A stretch of DNA of 64,000 nucleotides, from contig NZ_CP050307.1 of assembly GCF_014189535.1 (NCBI RefSeq), positions 620,001 to 684,000 of the forward strand, written 5' to 3'. Of the stretch, positions 34,071 to 42,215 are shown piece after piece; the first letter of the stretch is position 1, and each line of letters opens with the position of its first letter. Source of the stretch: Rhizobium lusitanum (lineage in GTDB: Bacteria; Pseudomonadota; Alphaproteobacteria; Rhizobiales; Rhizobiaceae). The notes under the pieces are model-generated. The model saw only the letters and a list, made by a program, of their open reading frames with translations, searched no databases and was not told the DNA's origin. The translations under genes were made by a program, and so were the position numbers.

Positions 34071-34817
34071 TCAGATCCTTTCAAAGGTGGTTTGAAGAGT
34101 TTTCAGGGAGGCTTCGAGCGCCTTGCGGGCCGGACGCTCGTTGATGGTGGTTTCGGCGGCCAGCAGGGTCTTGAACCTCGCAACGACCGTGGAGGCGCCC
34201 CTCAACACGCTGTCAGCATTCGCCTTTTCAACGGCGAGTTCCCACACGCGCCCTTCGAGACCCGATCGTTCCCCCTGCCAGGCGGCGGCTTCGGCAGCCG
34301 AGGCCGATCGGGCTTGCTCCAGCTCTGTCTCGGCTTGTGCAAGCATCGCGTTGGCGTGATCCAGTTCGGTCACGTAATGCAGGACGCCCATGCACAATGC
34401 CCGGATGGCTTCCAGCGATGGAATGAAGTCCCGGAACTTCGCTTCCAGGAAGGCTTCGGCAGTTTCGAGCGGATCGATGTCGTGGAAGCGAACGGCGATA
34501 CGGTCGGACTTATCCGATGCCTCGCCCAGAACTGTGACGACGTCGACGAGCTGCGCGTAGTTCGCAGCTATCTGCGGGTCGGTACTGATGGCTTTCTCGA
34601 TCCGGCGCACACCATGAATGATCGAGGTGTGATCGCGGCCGCCCATGAAGCGACCGATCTCCGGATACGAACGCTCGGTGAGCCTCCTCGCCAGCGTCCA
34701 GGACATGTGGCGCGGCAAAATGATGCCGTCACCCTTGCGACGGGAATTCAGATCGCGCACCGTGACGCCATACGACTTCGCCACGGTCTCGCTGATGAGC
34801 CTGCAGGTGATCGTCAT
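34071..34817 (-). CDS. DnaA domain IV-like DNA-binding protein with coiled coil
   Basis: 248 residues. Residues 5-75 match DnaA domain IV: VAKSYGVTVRDLNS, then LPRHMSWTLARRLTERSYPEIG, then GGRDHTSIIHGVRRIE, which is the DnaA signature GGRDHTTVLHA with small changes. The basic loop before PRH is KGDG instead of the Arg-rich loop of DnaA that contacts the first T bases of the box. Domains I-III (AAA+) are absent. Residues 100-248 are helical and coiled-coil. It probably binds DnaA-box-like sites; compare the WWATCCCG repeats at 42254-42331. Confidence 0.85.
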   Translation of the reverse strand: MTITCRLISETVAKSYGVTVRDLNSRRKGDGIILPRHMSWTLARRLTERSYPEIGRFMGGRDHTSIIHGVRRIEKAISTDPQIAANYAQLVDVVTVLGEASDKSDRIAVRFHDIDPLETAEAFLEAKFRDFIPSLEAIRALCMGVLHYVTELDHANAMLAQAETELEQARSASAAEAAAWQGERSGLEGRVWELAVEKANADSVLRGASTVVARFKTLLAAETTINERPARKALEASLKTLQTTFERI

Positions 34818-35119
34818 GCCGCGTTCCCCCCTGTCGGATCATGATCCGGGGAGCGGCCTGGAAAGGCGACGACGTTGCCGCCGATCGCAACGCCGCCGTC
34901 CTTGGAGATGTGACGATCGCGAGCGGCACGGTCATTCCACTCACGGCAGCTCACCTCGCTTTCGAGATTGCGGGCCATCTCGGTGAATTCGTCGAAGCGC
35001 TTGATGAAGCCCTCCAGCTCTTCGTCGTTGAGATAGACCCCGCCGTGGCGGTGATCCGCCAGACGGTTGCGGGTCTCGATCAGGTGGTCAGACAGGTAAT
35101 CAAGTTTACGATTGGACAT
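34814..35119 (-). CDS. hypothetical early protein
   Basis: 101 residues. The first 60 residues are helical and charged (KLDYLSDHLIETRNRL, EELEGFIKRFDEFTEM); the last 25 are Gly/Pro-rich. It overlaps the DnaA-like gene by ATGA. No family recognised. It forms part of a run of short, overlapping early genes. Confidence 0.6.
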   Translation of the reverse strand: MSNRKLDYLSDHLIETRNRLADHRHGGVYLNDEELEGFIKRFDEFTEMARNLESEVSCREWNDRAARDRHISKDGGVAIGGNVVAFPGRSPDHDPTGGNAA

Positions 35120-35351
35120 GGCTCTTCGCCTCCAGATAGGTTTTCAGGGAGATGACCTTGCCGTCTGCCAGCAGCTCCGGCGACACCGGGTCGACGGTAA
35201 GCTGACCCTCCATTTCGCGAGCGAAGCCGGCGCACAGATCCACAAGGTGGGACGCACGCTGGAACTGCTCGATGCCGAATGGAACGCCCTCGGCTCCGAG
35301 GTCGAGAATCTGTCGGATGGAATCGAGCACAATGGAAATTCTAGGCGTCAT
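35106..35351 (-). CDS. hypothetical early protein
   Basis: 81 residues, mostly helical, with ISIVLDSIRQILDLG at the start and ISLKTYLEAKS at the end. It overlaps its neighbours by 11 and 14 bases, which supports translation. No recognised family. Confidence 0.55.
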   Translation of the reverse strand: MTPRISIVLDSIRQILDLGAEGVPFGIEQFQRASHLVDLCAGFAREMEGQLTVDPVSPELLADGKVISLKTYLEAKSHVQS

Positions 35352-35553
35352 GGCGCACCTCGCTTCCGGGGCCTGAGATCAAGTTCCCGTCGAGCGCGAC
35401 ATGCGGCCGTCCCGTCAGCAATTCGATCCGCTCTTCCATGTTTCGCGCCTCCATCTCGAAGGCGCGGAACGTCAGCAGCAGGCCGGTCACACTGTCCGGT
35501 ACGGCTCCAATCTTCACGCGTTCACGCAATTCACGAAGAGCATCAGAGAGCAT
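35341..35553 (-). CDS. hypothetical early protein
   Basis: 70 residues. Start 35553 is chosen because GAGG lies 6 bases before it; the frame is open further upstream. Helical first half (MLSDALRELRERVKIG; FRAFEMEARNMEERIELL), Gly-rich end. No recognised family. Partly overlaps the upstream HTH gene. Confidence 0.55.
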   Translation of the reverse strand: MLSDALRELRERVKIGAVPDSVTGLLLTFRAFEMEARNMEERIELLTGRPHVALDGNLISGPGSEVRHDA

Positions 35554-35962
35554 CGTCATCCTCGTTTCGGCTGGTGGAAATTCGGCTATGCGGGCAGCCT
35601 GACCGGCACGCCCGATACATCTGGACGCGATGGGATGACGTGGCCGCGTAGGGCTTGGCCTGCCATGAAAGGCAGGTATTGCGGGCGAGGTCGCCAAGCG
35701 CTGGGCAAGCAATGGTCTCGGCCATCAGCGCGCCGCGCACCATCTGCTCGACGCGGGAGACATCGCCTCGATAGCTGTTCGACAGGATCTGGCTGATCGT
35801 GGCGGGGCTATAGTCGAGCCGCTTGGCGACGGCCGACTGGCTGCCTTTGTTGCACTCTTCGGCAAGCACCACGACCCAATCGGGAGGGCTGCCATGCCAG
35901 GCGAGCGTTGTCCTTGTGAGATGATCCACGGCGGCGCGGCCGGCGACGGGTCCACGGTTCAC
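35543..35962 (-). CDS. helix-turn-helix early protein
   Basis: 139 residues. A helix-turn-helix is visible at about residues 40-62 (SAVAKRLDYSPATISQILSN), resembling lambda-repressor-like DNA-binding domains. A later segment holds Cys residues (CPALGDLARNTCLSWQ) and the last 35 residues are basic and irregular. It is likely a small DNA-binding regulator of early genes; targets unknown. It overlaps the preceding gene by ATGA. Confidence 0.65.
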   Translation of the reverse strand: MNRGPVAGRAAVDHLTRTTLAWHGSPPDWVVVLAEECNKGSQSAVAKRLDYSPATISQILSNSYRGDVSRVEQMVRGALMAETIACPALGDLARNTCLSWQAKPYAATSSHRVQMYRACRSGCPHSRISTSRNEDDDAL

Positions 35963-36570
35963 GAGAGCACCTCCTCGGCGACGACATCGCCGATGATCTG
36001 CTCGCGATTGGGATCGTAGATCACGGTCGCGGCCATTCGCCTTGGAGCCTTGGGGCCGGTATTGGCGCTTCCTTTCAGCACGTAATAGTTCTGGCCATCC
36101 TCATCCTTACGTAGCGCCAGGACGCCGCAGCGATGCAGAACCCTGCAATAGAGACCCGCCGTGTGGCGGTTCACGCCGATATCGTCAGTGCTCGCTGCGA
36201 TCGCCAGATCCGCGACCGTGAAGCCTCCGCGCTCGCGGCGCATTACATTCCACATCTGCTGTTGGCACTTACCGTGCGAACTTTCCTTGCCGTCCCTGGT
36301 GAGCGAAGGGCAATCGCTTTGCCGGCGCAGGAGCCGAAAGTACCGATCCTTCTCGGATGGCACTTCCTCGGCGTATCCGGCCTTGGCCAACAACTGCAGG
36401 AAAACTATCAGCGTCTTGCGCTGATCCCGGTCGCACTTGTCCAGGATATCGCGGACGGCAAAGCGATCGTTGCCGTCCGCCGTTGCTTCCAGGATCACCT
36501 TCCAGAAGTATCGATTGCCGCGACGCTGAGGCTTCACGTTGACGACGGTGAGATCGAGAAACATCTGCAT
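35959..36570 (-). CDS. Mu-like early protein, winged-helix-like
   Basis: 203 residues. Start 36570 lies two bases past the MuB stop; the longer open frame upstream overlaps MuB and is not used. Residues 20-75 are a helical-strand mix (FWKVILEATADGNDRFAVRDI). Residues 110-165 (GFTVADLAIAAS..HTAGLYCRVLHRCGVL) look like a winged helix. It is perhaps a DNA-binding partner of transposition; no family is certain. Confidence 0.6.
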   Translation of the reverse strand: MQMFLDLTVVNVKPQRRGNRYFWKVILEATADGNDRFAVRDILDKCDRDQRKTLIVFLQLLAKAGYAEEVPSEKDRYFRLLRRQSDCPSLTRDGKESSHGKCQQQMWNVMRRERGGFTVADLAIAASTDDIGVNRHTAGLYCRVLHRCGVLALRKDEDGQNYYVLKGSANTGPKAPRRMAATVIYDPNREQIIGDVVAEEVLS

Positions 36571-36572
36571 GG

Positions 36573-37322
36573 TCAACGCCCCCGACGCGGCGCTTGGCCG
36601 GTGAAGACTTCGCCATCGTAGTCGGCAAGGGCGATGGCATCCAACTGGCGAGCACGGGCGAAATCCGCCACCCGCGAGAGCGAGGCCACAATGCGCGAGG
36701 CGACACCATTCGTCTTTGTGACGATATGATCGAGAAGATCGTCCTGCACGCTCAGCTTCGGATGGTAGACGCGGGCGAGCGAGCGCGCATCTTCCACGTC
36801 GCTGGGGTTTGCCATGCCGAAAGCCGAAACCCGGTTTTCGCATCGCTCATAACGGGCGAGCTTCTCGGGCAGCAGCTCTTCGCCGACCAGGAGAACCGGG
36901 ATGCGCGCTCCCTTGTAGAGGTCGCGGACCAGCTCGATCATGTGCTTGTCGATCAGCTTGTCGGCTTCGTCGATGATCAGCAGCCGGTTTGGATCGTCCT
37001 GCAGGCGGCGCAGCGCCTGCAGCATCATGTCTGAAATAGTGCCCTTCGGCTTGTCGACGTTCAGCTCAGCCAGCAGCGCTTCAACGAACGTCTTCCGGGT
37101 CCAAAAGTCGAACACTTCAAGATAGATTGCTCCGGTTTTGTTCTGGAGATACTGGCTGGCCTTGGATTTGCCGTAGCCGGAGCGGCCGTAGAACAGGCCG
37201 AGGCCATCGACGCCGGGAGGCCGGTTGATGATCTGCTGTGCAACCGAATAAGCCTCGGCTACGTTCCTGAGCGGGGCCACGGTCCCGAAGCCTGGATTGA
37301 CATTGTGCATTCTGACGTTCAT
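36573..37322 (-). CDS. MuB-like AAA+ ATPase, transposition target protein
   Basis: 249 residues. Walker A-like GRSGYGKSKAS (about residues 46-56) and Walker B LLIIDEADKL (about 112-121) are clear. They are followed by a sensor region (IPVLLVGEELLP) and a C-terminal helical domain. MuB-like proteins bind target DNA in an ATP-dependent way and deliver it to the MuA transpososome; they also give target immunity. At 249 residues it is shorter than Mu B, as in D3112/B3 relatives. Confidence 0.9.
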   Translation of the reverse strand: MNVRMHNVNPGFGTVAPLRNVAEAYSVAQQIINRPPGVDGLGLFYGRSGYGKSKASQYLQNKTGAIYLEVFDFWTRKTFVEALLAELNVDKPKGTISDMMLQALRRLQDDPNRLLIIDEADKLIDKHMIELVRDLYKGARIPVLLVGEELLPEKLARYERCENRVSAFGMANPSDVEDARSLARVYHPKLSVQDDLLDHIVTKTNGVASRIVASLSRVADFARARQLDAIALADYDGEVFTGQAPRRGR

Positions 37323-37381
37323 CCTTCAGTCCTTCTCTAAGTTTTCTCCGCCCGCTGGCTGCAACCGGCGGGCATTCCATT

Positions 37382-39598
37382 TCAGGTACGCAGTCCCGGT
37401 GCCTGATCACCGAAATCGTCAAACATCGCTTTTTGGGTCTTGAACTCGCTGCTGGTCTGGTAGCTACCGGCCCAATGTGCCTCTGCGGCTTCTACCGGCT
37501 GGCCGGCGCGCATCCGCGTTTCGATATCGAGCCAGCGACGGAACCGCTGAGCCGGCGTCGGCGAGGTGCGGATCGGCTGGACGTTGGCGCTCGCTGCCTG
37601 CGGTTTCAGGTCCGCCAGCACTTCCGCATGAAGATCGGCGACGCGGGCTGCCATCTTGGCTGGCTCCGACCGGGAAACGGCATCGAGTGCGGCTTCGAGC
37701 TGCGACGAGGTGTGAAGCTCCTCGCGCTTCGGCAGGGCGATGATGTTGGCACTTGCTTCGGCGCGCTCGGCGCTCTTGCGCTTTGCAAGCTCGATCGTAC
37801 GGTCGATGCCGGATGGTCCCTTGAGCAGTTTGCGGACATCCTTGCGGATCTCGCGCTCGCGCTCGGAAACCATCTGGTTGAACTGCTGCTTCGTCGCTTT
37901 GACGAACGCAGCCGGATTGACATCCGAGAGCTTCGGGCAGATGGCCGTGTCGAGAAAGCTGCCGTCCTTGGCCGAGAAGGCGTAGACCTTGCCCATGTCG
38001 AGCGGATCGAGCCGAACAAAGACATCGGTGCCCGGCAGGATCGAACCGGTGAGATAGTAATTGTCTTGGATTTTGATGCCCTGCGGCGTCATGCGGCGCA
38101 TGCCGTCTTTGCCGGCAACCGGCATCAGCAGAACGTCAAGGGCACGTTCGTTGACTCGGGCGATCGGCGCCATAGAGGAAGCAAGCACATCGGCGGGGCT
38201 GCGATCACAAAGGCCGGCATGCTCATGCTGGTGGTAGTAATACTCCAGCCAGTCATCGAGCTTCTCCTGCAGCTGCGCGGCGGTCAGCGAAACCGAGAAC
38301 GTCTCGAGATCGCCTTCTCCGAGCCGTTGCGCGAAACTCTTCCGATCTTCGATCGCCTTGCGCTCAGCGACATTGTGGCCAATGTAGCCCGGAAGCTGGC
38401 TAAAGAAATTGTGCTGGACCGTCTTGATGGCGCGTTCGACGAAGGCCTTTTCCTCGGGCGTATATTTCTGTGACCGGACGGTTTCGATCTCAAGCGAGCG
38501 CAGCAGGCGCTGTGCCTCTTCAGCCACAAAATCGGAACCATTGTCGGTCTTAACCGCCTTGCAAACGCCGCATCTGAGCACGGCTTTGCGCATCATCATG
38601 TTGACGGCCGATGCGCGCGGCGTCTTGGAGACCGTCATCGTCAGCCAACGCGTTGCGACGTCGATGCACACATAGATCGAATGACGCCCATCCAGCAGGA
38701 GTGCGTCGCCTGGGGAGGCGTCGATCATCCAGAGCTGGTTCGGTTCGTTGACCCACGAATAGCTGCCGGTGCCGCGTAGCTTCAGGGTCGAACGGTACTT
38801 GTCCGGGTTGGTGATCTTGGTCAAAACGACCTTTTCAGCGGCCTTTAAAGCCTTAATGAAATGCTGGAACGTGCGAACGGGCGGCAGGGCCTTCATCTCG
38901 CCGTCGCGGTTCACCAGCTGCGCGCCAAACTCCAGCTCGACATATCCGCGGATTATCTCTGCAGAGAGAGCCGGATTGGCCGCGATCCATGCCAGGACGA
39001 ATGCCTTCACGGCACCGTCGCTTGCGGTGTCAAGCAACCCCGATCCGGCGCGTGCTTTGCTGCGATCAAACGCGAGCGCATTGATATTGCCGACACGCTT
39101 CTCTGCCATCCAACGCAGCAACGTGCGCCGGCCAATCGTCGGGACCTTGGCCTTCACCCAGCCGTCGACAAGGATCGAGCCCATTTCATAGCGATCGCAG
39201 AAGATCTGAACGCAGGCCTGCTGATTGAGGCGCAGCCCGCGCGAGAACAGCGCGTATGCTGTCAAGATGGCGAGGCGGGCATCGCGTTCTGTCTCCGCGT
39301 TCCTCGTCAGCGGTTCATGCGGATTGGCCACCGTGGCAACTTCGACCGGCTCCGCGCCGATCGTCATGTGGCGCTGGACGTAGGCGACCTGGGCGAGCGT
39401 CGGCAGCAAACGGTAATGATATTCCATGCCGCCGCCGCGACCACGGCGCTTGCGAGCATAGGTGACATGGGTGTCCCAGATCTCGCGTTCGGCATAGCGG
39501 ATCACGGCGCTTTCTGTCGTCGGCATATCAGGCAGGGTTTCCGCCGCGATCTCGCGGGCAGTGAGCCACTCCTTCATAGTTCGACTTTCATGGATCAT
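37382..39598 (-). CDS. MuA-like DDE transposase
   Basis: 738 residues; start 39598 by ATGA overlap. The order is an N-terminal DNA-binding region (residues 1-90), helical specific-binding domains to about 280, a retroviral-integrase-like core, then a Mu C-terminal beta-barrel and basic tail. Catalytic acids are seen at D293 (WMIDASPGD), D352 (KTDNGSDF) and E388 (EEKAFVERAIKT). It should cut at the TGTA ends and join them to target with a 5-bp stagger. A 59-bp gap precedes MuB. Confidence 0.95.
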   Translation of the reverse strand: MIHESRTMKEWLTAREIAAETLPDMPTTESAVIRYAEREIWDTHVTYARKRRGRGGGMEYHYRLLPTLAQVAYVQRHMTIGAEPVEVATVANPHEPLTRNAETERDARLAILTAYALFSRGLRLNQQACVQIFCDRYEMGSILVDGWVKAKVPTIGRRTLLRWMAEKRVGNINALAFDRSKARAGSGLLDTASDGAVKAFVLAWIAANPALSAEIIRGYVELEFGAQLVNRDGEMKALPPVRTFQHFIKALKAAEKVVLTKITNPDKYRSTLKLRGTGSYSWVNEPNQLWMIDASPGDALLLDGRHSIYVCIDVATRWLTMTVSKTPRASAVNMMMRKAVLRCGVCKAVKTDNGSDFVAEEAQRLLRSLEIETVRSQKYTPEEKAFVERAIKTVQHNFFSQLPGYIGHNVAERKAIEDRKSFAQRLGEGDLETFSVSLTAAQLQEKLDDWLEYYYHQHEHAGLCDRSPADVLASSMAPIARVNERALDVLLMPVAGKDGMRRMTPQGIKIQDNYYLTGSILPGTDVFVRLDPLDMGKVYAFSAKDGSFLDTAICPKLSDVNPAAFVKATKQQFNQMVSEREREIRKDVRKLLKGPSGIDRTIELAKRKSAERAEASANIIALPKREELHTSSQLEAALDAVSRSEPAKMAARVADLHAEVLADLKPQAASANVQPIRTSPTPAQRFRRWLDIETRMRAGQPVEAAEAHWAGSYQTSSEFKTQKAMFDDFGDQAPGLRT

Positions 39599-40050
39599 CG
39601 GTTTGCCTTCCACTGAGCATCGGCGGCTTGCTCCTCGCGCTCCAGCTGCTGGCGCAACTCGCGGGCGCGTTCACGCTTGAGCAGCGCCTCGTATTTTTGG
39701 GGAACGACGATCAGCCCAGCCTCTTGAAGAAGGGCGTTGAGAGGGCGGGCATCGCCGGTAATGGCCACGAGCGCGGCAAGCCGCACGGCCGAAATCTGGT
39801 TCTGCTCCTTGGCCTGGCTGGAATAGGCATCCAGCAGGGTCCGGGAGACGTTCGACTTGGTGATTTCCGACATCTGTGCTGCGATGTCCTCGCGCGACAT
39901 ACCGGAATCCTGAATGCAGATCGCGATCGCCTTCGCCAGCCGACCACCGAGAGACCATGCCTTCACCTGTTCGCCGTCGAAGCGATCGACGACGGATGTC
40001 GGCTGGTAATCCCGGAAAAGGTCGATGGTGAAGGCGTCGCGCTTGCGCAT
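39595..40050 (-). CDS. phage CII/CP76-like regulator
   Basis: 151 residues; start 40050 overlaps the ParB stop as TGATG. Residues about 35-110 hold a helix-turn-helix-like part (GMSREDIAAQMSEITKSNVS) and ISAVRLAALVAITGDARPLNAL, reminiscent of phage CP76/CII regulators. The C-terminus is a charged helix rich in Arg and Glu. It is coupled between ParB and MuA genes, so it may regulate or assist transposition. Low certainty on family. Confidence 0.55.
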   Translation of the reverse strand: MRKRDAFTIDLFRDYQPTSVVDRFDGEQVKAWSLGGRLAKAIAICIQDSGMSREDIAAQMSEITKSNVSRTLLDAYSSQAKEQNQISAVRLAALVAITGDARPLNALLQEAGLIVVPQKYEALLKRERARELRQQLEREEQAADAQWKANR

Positions 40051-40958
40051 CAGCGGCCTCGCTTCGCCTGCCACCGGGAGATGGCGGCTTCCTGCAGGTC
40101 GAAGAAGTGGTCCTGCTCGGGCTGCTTGAGACGGCCGAACGTATCCGAGATCCGCTCCCACCGAGCCTTGACGGTCTGCGGCACGTTATCGAGGATCGAA
40201 ATTGCCTCTTCGACCGATCTGGCCTTTTCCGACAGAATCATGCTGATGACGGCGACCTGCCGCTCCGGGGCCCTGATCGCGCCCAAGAGATAAAGCTGAC
40301 CCTCCAAATCGGCGATGCCATGAAGGGCGATCCGGTCTCTCTGCAGGGACGGGATCGATGCGATACGGATGGCGCGAAAGACGGCCGCGCGGGAGATCTT
40401 GAGAAACACCTGGGCCGCTTCGGAGAAGCTTGCGGAAAACTCCTCGCTGGCGACTATCAGATCAAAGTCGCTCGAATTCAGTCTAAAGTTTAGACTCAAT
40501 TCTGGCTTGGCAGCATCGGCCGGCTTGCGGCCGGGTTTCATCGGCGGCTGCGCTGCCCGATAGATCGAACACCAGTCGGCGATCGCAACGCTGCGATCTA
40601 GCGCCGAAAGCGGGTTGCGCAGCATGTTTTCGGAGATCGAGACGAGGCGCATGGTCGCCTCGGATGTGAAGGCTCCCGGCTCCTTGACGATCGCATCGAT
40701 CGTCGTACGGCCGAGCTGCTGCTGCGCCTGCAGGCGCAGCGCGCCGAAGATCAGGCGGAAGCCGCTGTCCTCGCGAACGATCTCGATCGGTTGGCGCTGG
40801 CCGTGGATTTCGATGTTCTCGGCAAAGGCCGCGATCGCATTAGGATGATGCTTGCGATGATCGGCCGGGACGCGGATTGCGGCAACGGGCACTTGCTCGA
40901 CGAACGCGACCGGCGCGGCATTGTCCGTGGAAACGAGTTTCACTGACATCGCCGTCAT
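40050..40958 (-). CDS. ParB N-domain-like protein
   Basis: 302 residues. Residues 10-110 follow the ParB/RepB/Spo0J N-terminal fold: VPVAAIRVPADHRKHHPNAI, then GQRQPIEIV, IFGALRLQAQQQLG and ISENMLRNPLSALDRS. The central part has a second helical region (AAVFRAIRIAS). ParB-like proteins bind CTP and DNA and mediate partition, or act as silencers or nucleases. Its place between Ner-like and MuA genes in a phage that replicates by transposition is unusual: it might aid end synapsis, immunity or copy handling. No ParA partner is present. Confidence 0.8.
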   Translation of the reverse strand: MTAMSVKLVSTDNAAPVAFVEQVPVAAIRVPADHRKHHPNAIAAFAENIEIHGQRQPIEIVREDSGFRLIFGALRLQAQQQLGRTTIDAIVKEPGAFTSEATMRLVSISENMLRNPLSALDRSVAIADWCSIYRAAQPPMKPGRKPADAAKPELSLNFRLNSSDFDLIVASEEFSASFSEAAQVFLKISRAAVFRAIRIASIPSLQRDRIALHGIADLEGQLYLLGAIRAPERQVAVISMILSEKARSVEEAISILDNVPQTVKARWERISDTFGRLKQPEQDHFFDLQEAAISRWQAKRGR

Positions 40959-41260
40959 GCCGCACCCCGAACTCTGTCAGCTGCAGCGTCGCGTTTTTGA
41001 CTCGACCGCTGTTTGTTATTGCTGCTAGTTTCACCATCGTCATGACGGCCAAGCGTGTAGCTGTCGGGGAACATTTCGCGGAAAGGTACGCCCAGGGCTT
41101 TGGCAATCGCCTCTGCGCCGGGGCGGCTGGCACCGATCATGCCCGCCCGGCAAGCGCTGTCGTAAAGGCCAGCATCGCGGGCAATCCCGGTCAGAGTCTT
41201 ATTCTGCCGTAAAAGCTCCTCTTTGATGGTCCGTCGATCCCACTTCTTTGTGGTCGTCAT
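40955..41260 (-). CDS. Ner-like DNA-binding protein
   Basis: 101 residues. GGGAG six bases before ATG 41260 sets the start. WDRRTIKEELLRQNKTLTGIARDAGLYDSACR and the following GAEAIAKALGVPF are typical of the Ner/SfsB helix-turn-helix family. Mu Ner turns down early and repressor transcription. It is the first gene of the leftward early operon, facing the repressor gene across the operator region. Confidence 0.88.
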   Translation of the reverse strand: MTTTKKWDRRTIKEELLRQNKTLTGIARDAGLYDSACRAGMIGASRPGAEAIAKALGVPFREMFPDSYTLGRHDDGETSSNNKQRSSQKRDAAADRVRGAA

Positions 41261-41334
41261 GGTTACTCCCTGTTTTCTGACCTTGTGCAAAAGGTCGGTT
41301 GGCGTGGGGTAGGTGTTGAAACAGTGTCGCAACT

Positions 41335-41363
41335 ATATTCGCGAAATATCGCAAATTAGTCAA
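41335..41363 (-). promoter_or_regulatory. early promoter Pe candidate
   Basis: On the - strand TTGACT (41358-41363) and GAATAT (41335-41340) are separated by exactly 17 bp. The spacer contains the dyad GCGA-AATA-TCGC, so a repressor bound there would block the promoter. Predicted start lies about 65 bp upstream of the Ner-like ATG. Confidence 0.65.
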
Positions 41364-41509
41364 CCGAAAACCGCGAAATGTCGCGGTCAGAGTTCGGGGT
41401 TTGCCGGATTTCGTGAAGTCAGAGATAAGGTGCTGAAATTGATAACGATTTTCTGGAGCTTTCATGCGTCTACAAACTCTGACGCACGGTCAGAGTTCGC
41501 GAAATGACG
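41339..41509. promoter_or_regulatory. repressor/Ner operator region with Pc candidate
   Basis: Three CGCGAAAT boxes occur at 41340-41352, 41371-41386 (arms CCGCGA/TCGCGG perfect) and 41498-41508. CGGTCAGAGTTCG is repeated at 41384-41396 and 41487-41499. A perfect 7-bp inverted repeat CTCTGAC/GTCAGAG lies at 41477-41495. For the repressor, TTGCCG (41401) and GATAAG (41424) are spaced 17 bp on +. This spread of operators over about 170 bp between divergent genes mirrors O1-O3 of Mu. Confidence 0.7.
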
Positions 41510-42187
41510 GGAACTATGTTTGGGGAGCGGCTGCTAGAAGCGATTGGCAGCGAATCGGTTCACGCGTTTTCGAAAAGGGCTGGCGTTAGTGACAGCACGC
41601 TGCGCGGCTATCTAAAAGGCAATATGCCGGCAGCGGATACTGCCCTGACGATCGCGGATGCAGCTAATGTAAACCTGGAGTGGCTAGTCTCAGGTCGTGG
41701 CCCGAAAGACAGAAAAATACCGGAAATCAGCGTCAACGGGCGATCTATTGATATTCGTGGTCGCGTAATGGATGATTTTGCCTTTATTCAACGCTTGGAC
41801 GTGCACGCATCAGCCGGAAGCGGCGCTATAACAATCACTGAGGACGCTATTGAGCTTCTTGCCTTTCAATCTGACTGGCTAAAGTCGCGCCATATCAACC
41901 CGACTTCTGCGAGAGTGTTGACCGCCAAGGGCGATTCAATGGAGCCGACCATTCGTGACGGCGATATCCTTCTCGTCGATACGTCGATCACCAGCGTACG
42001 TGACAACGCCATCTACATCGTCGTCTACGGTGGCCATGTCCTTGTAAAACGGGTCAATTTGCGCCGGAACGGCTCTTTGGTGCTGATTTCTGACAACGAT
42101 CGGCATGCGCCGGAAGAAGTACCAGAGAGCGAAGTGCTCGACCTCCACATTGCCGGGCGAGTAATGTGGTTTGGTCGGTCGATATAA
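41504..42187 (+). CDS. phage repressor with S24 (LexA-like) peptidase domain
   Basis: 227 residues (ATG 41516 is an alternative start). Residues 6-65 form a lambda-like helix-turn-helix (FSKRAGVSDSTLRGYLKG). Residues about 95-227 are an S24 domain with Ser145 in GDSMEP, Lys182 in VLVKRVNL and an Ala-Gly cleavage site near 104. Such repressors keep lysogeny and cut themselves when RecA is activated, so induction by DNA damage is expected. Mu's own repressor lacks this domain. It is the only + strand control gene of the phage. Confidence 0.92.
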   Translation: MTGTMFGERLLEAIGSESVHAFSKRAGVSDSTLRGYLKGNMPAADTALTIADAANVNLEWLVSGRGPKDRKIPEISVNGRSIDIRGRVMDDFAFIQRLDVHASAGSGAITITEDAIELLAFQSDWLKSRHINPTSARVLTAKGDSMEPTIRDGDILLVDTSITSVRDNAIYIVVYGGHVLVKRVNLRRNGSLVLISDNDRHAPEEVPESEVLDLHIAGRVMWFGRSI

Positions 42188-42215
42188 CTGCATCGCTGAT
42201 CTGACGATGGGCGCG

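Noticed and set aside
37433..38473. 346-codon + strand ORF
   Set aside because: Antisense to the MuA-like transposase C-terminal region.
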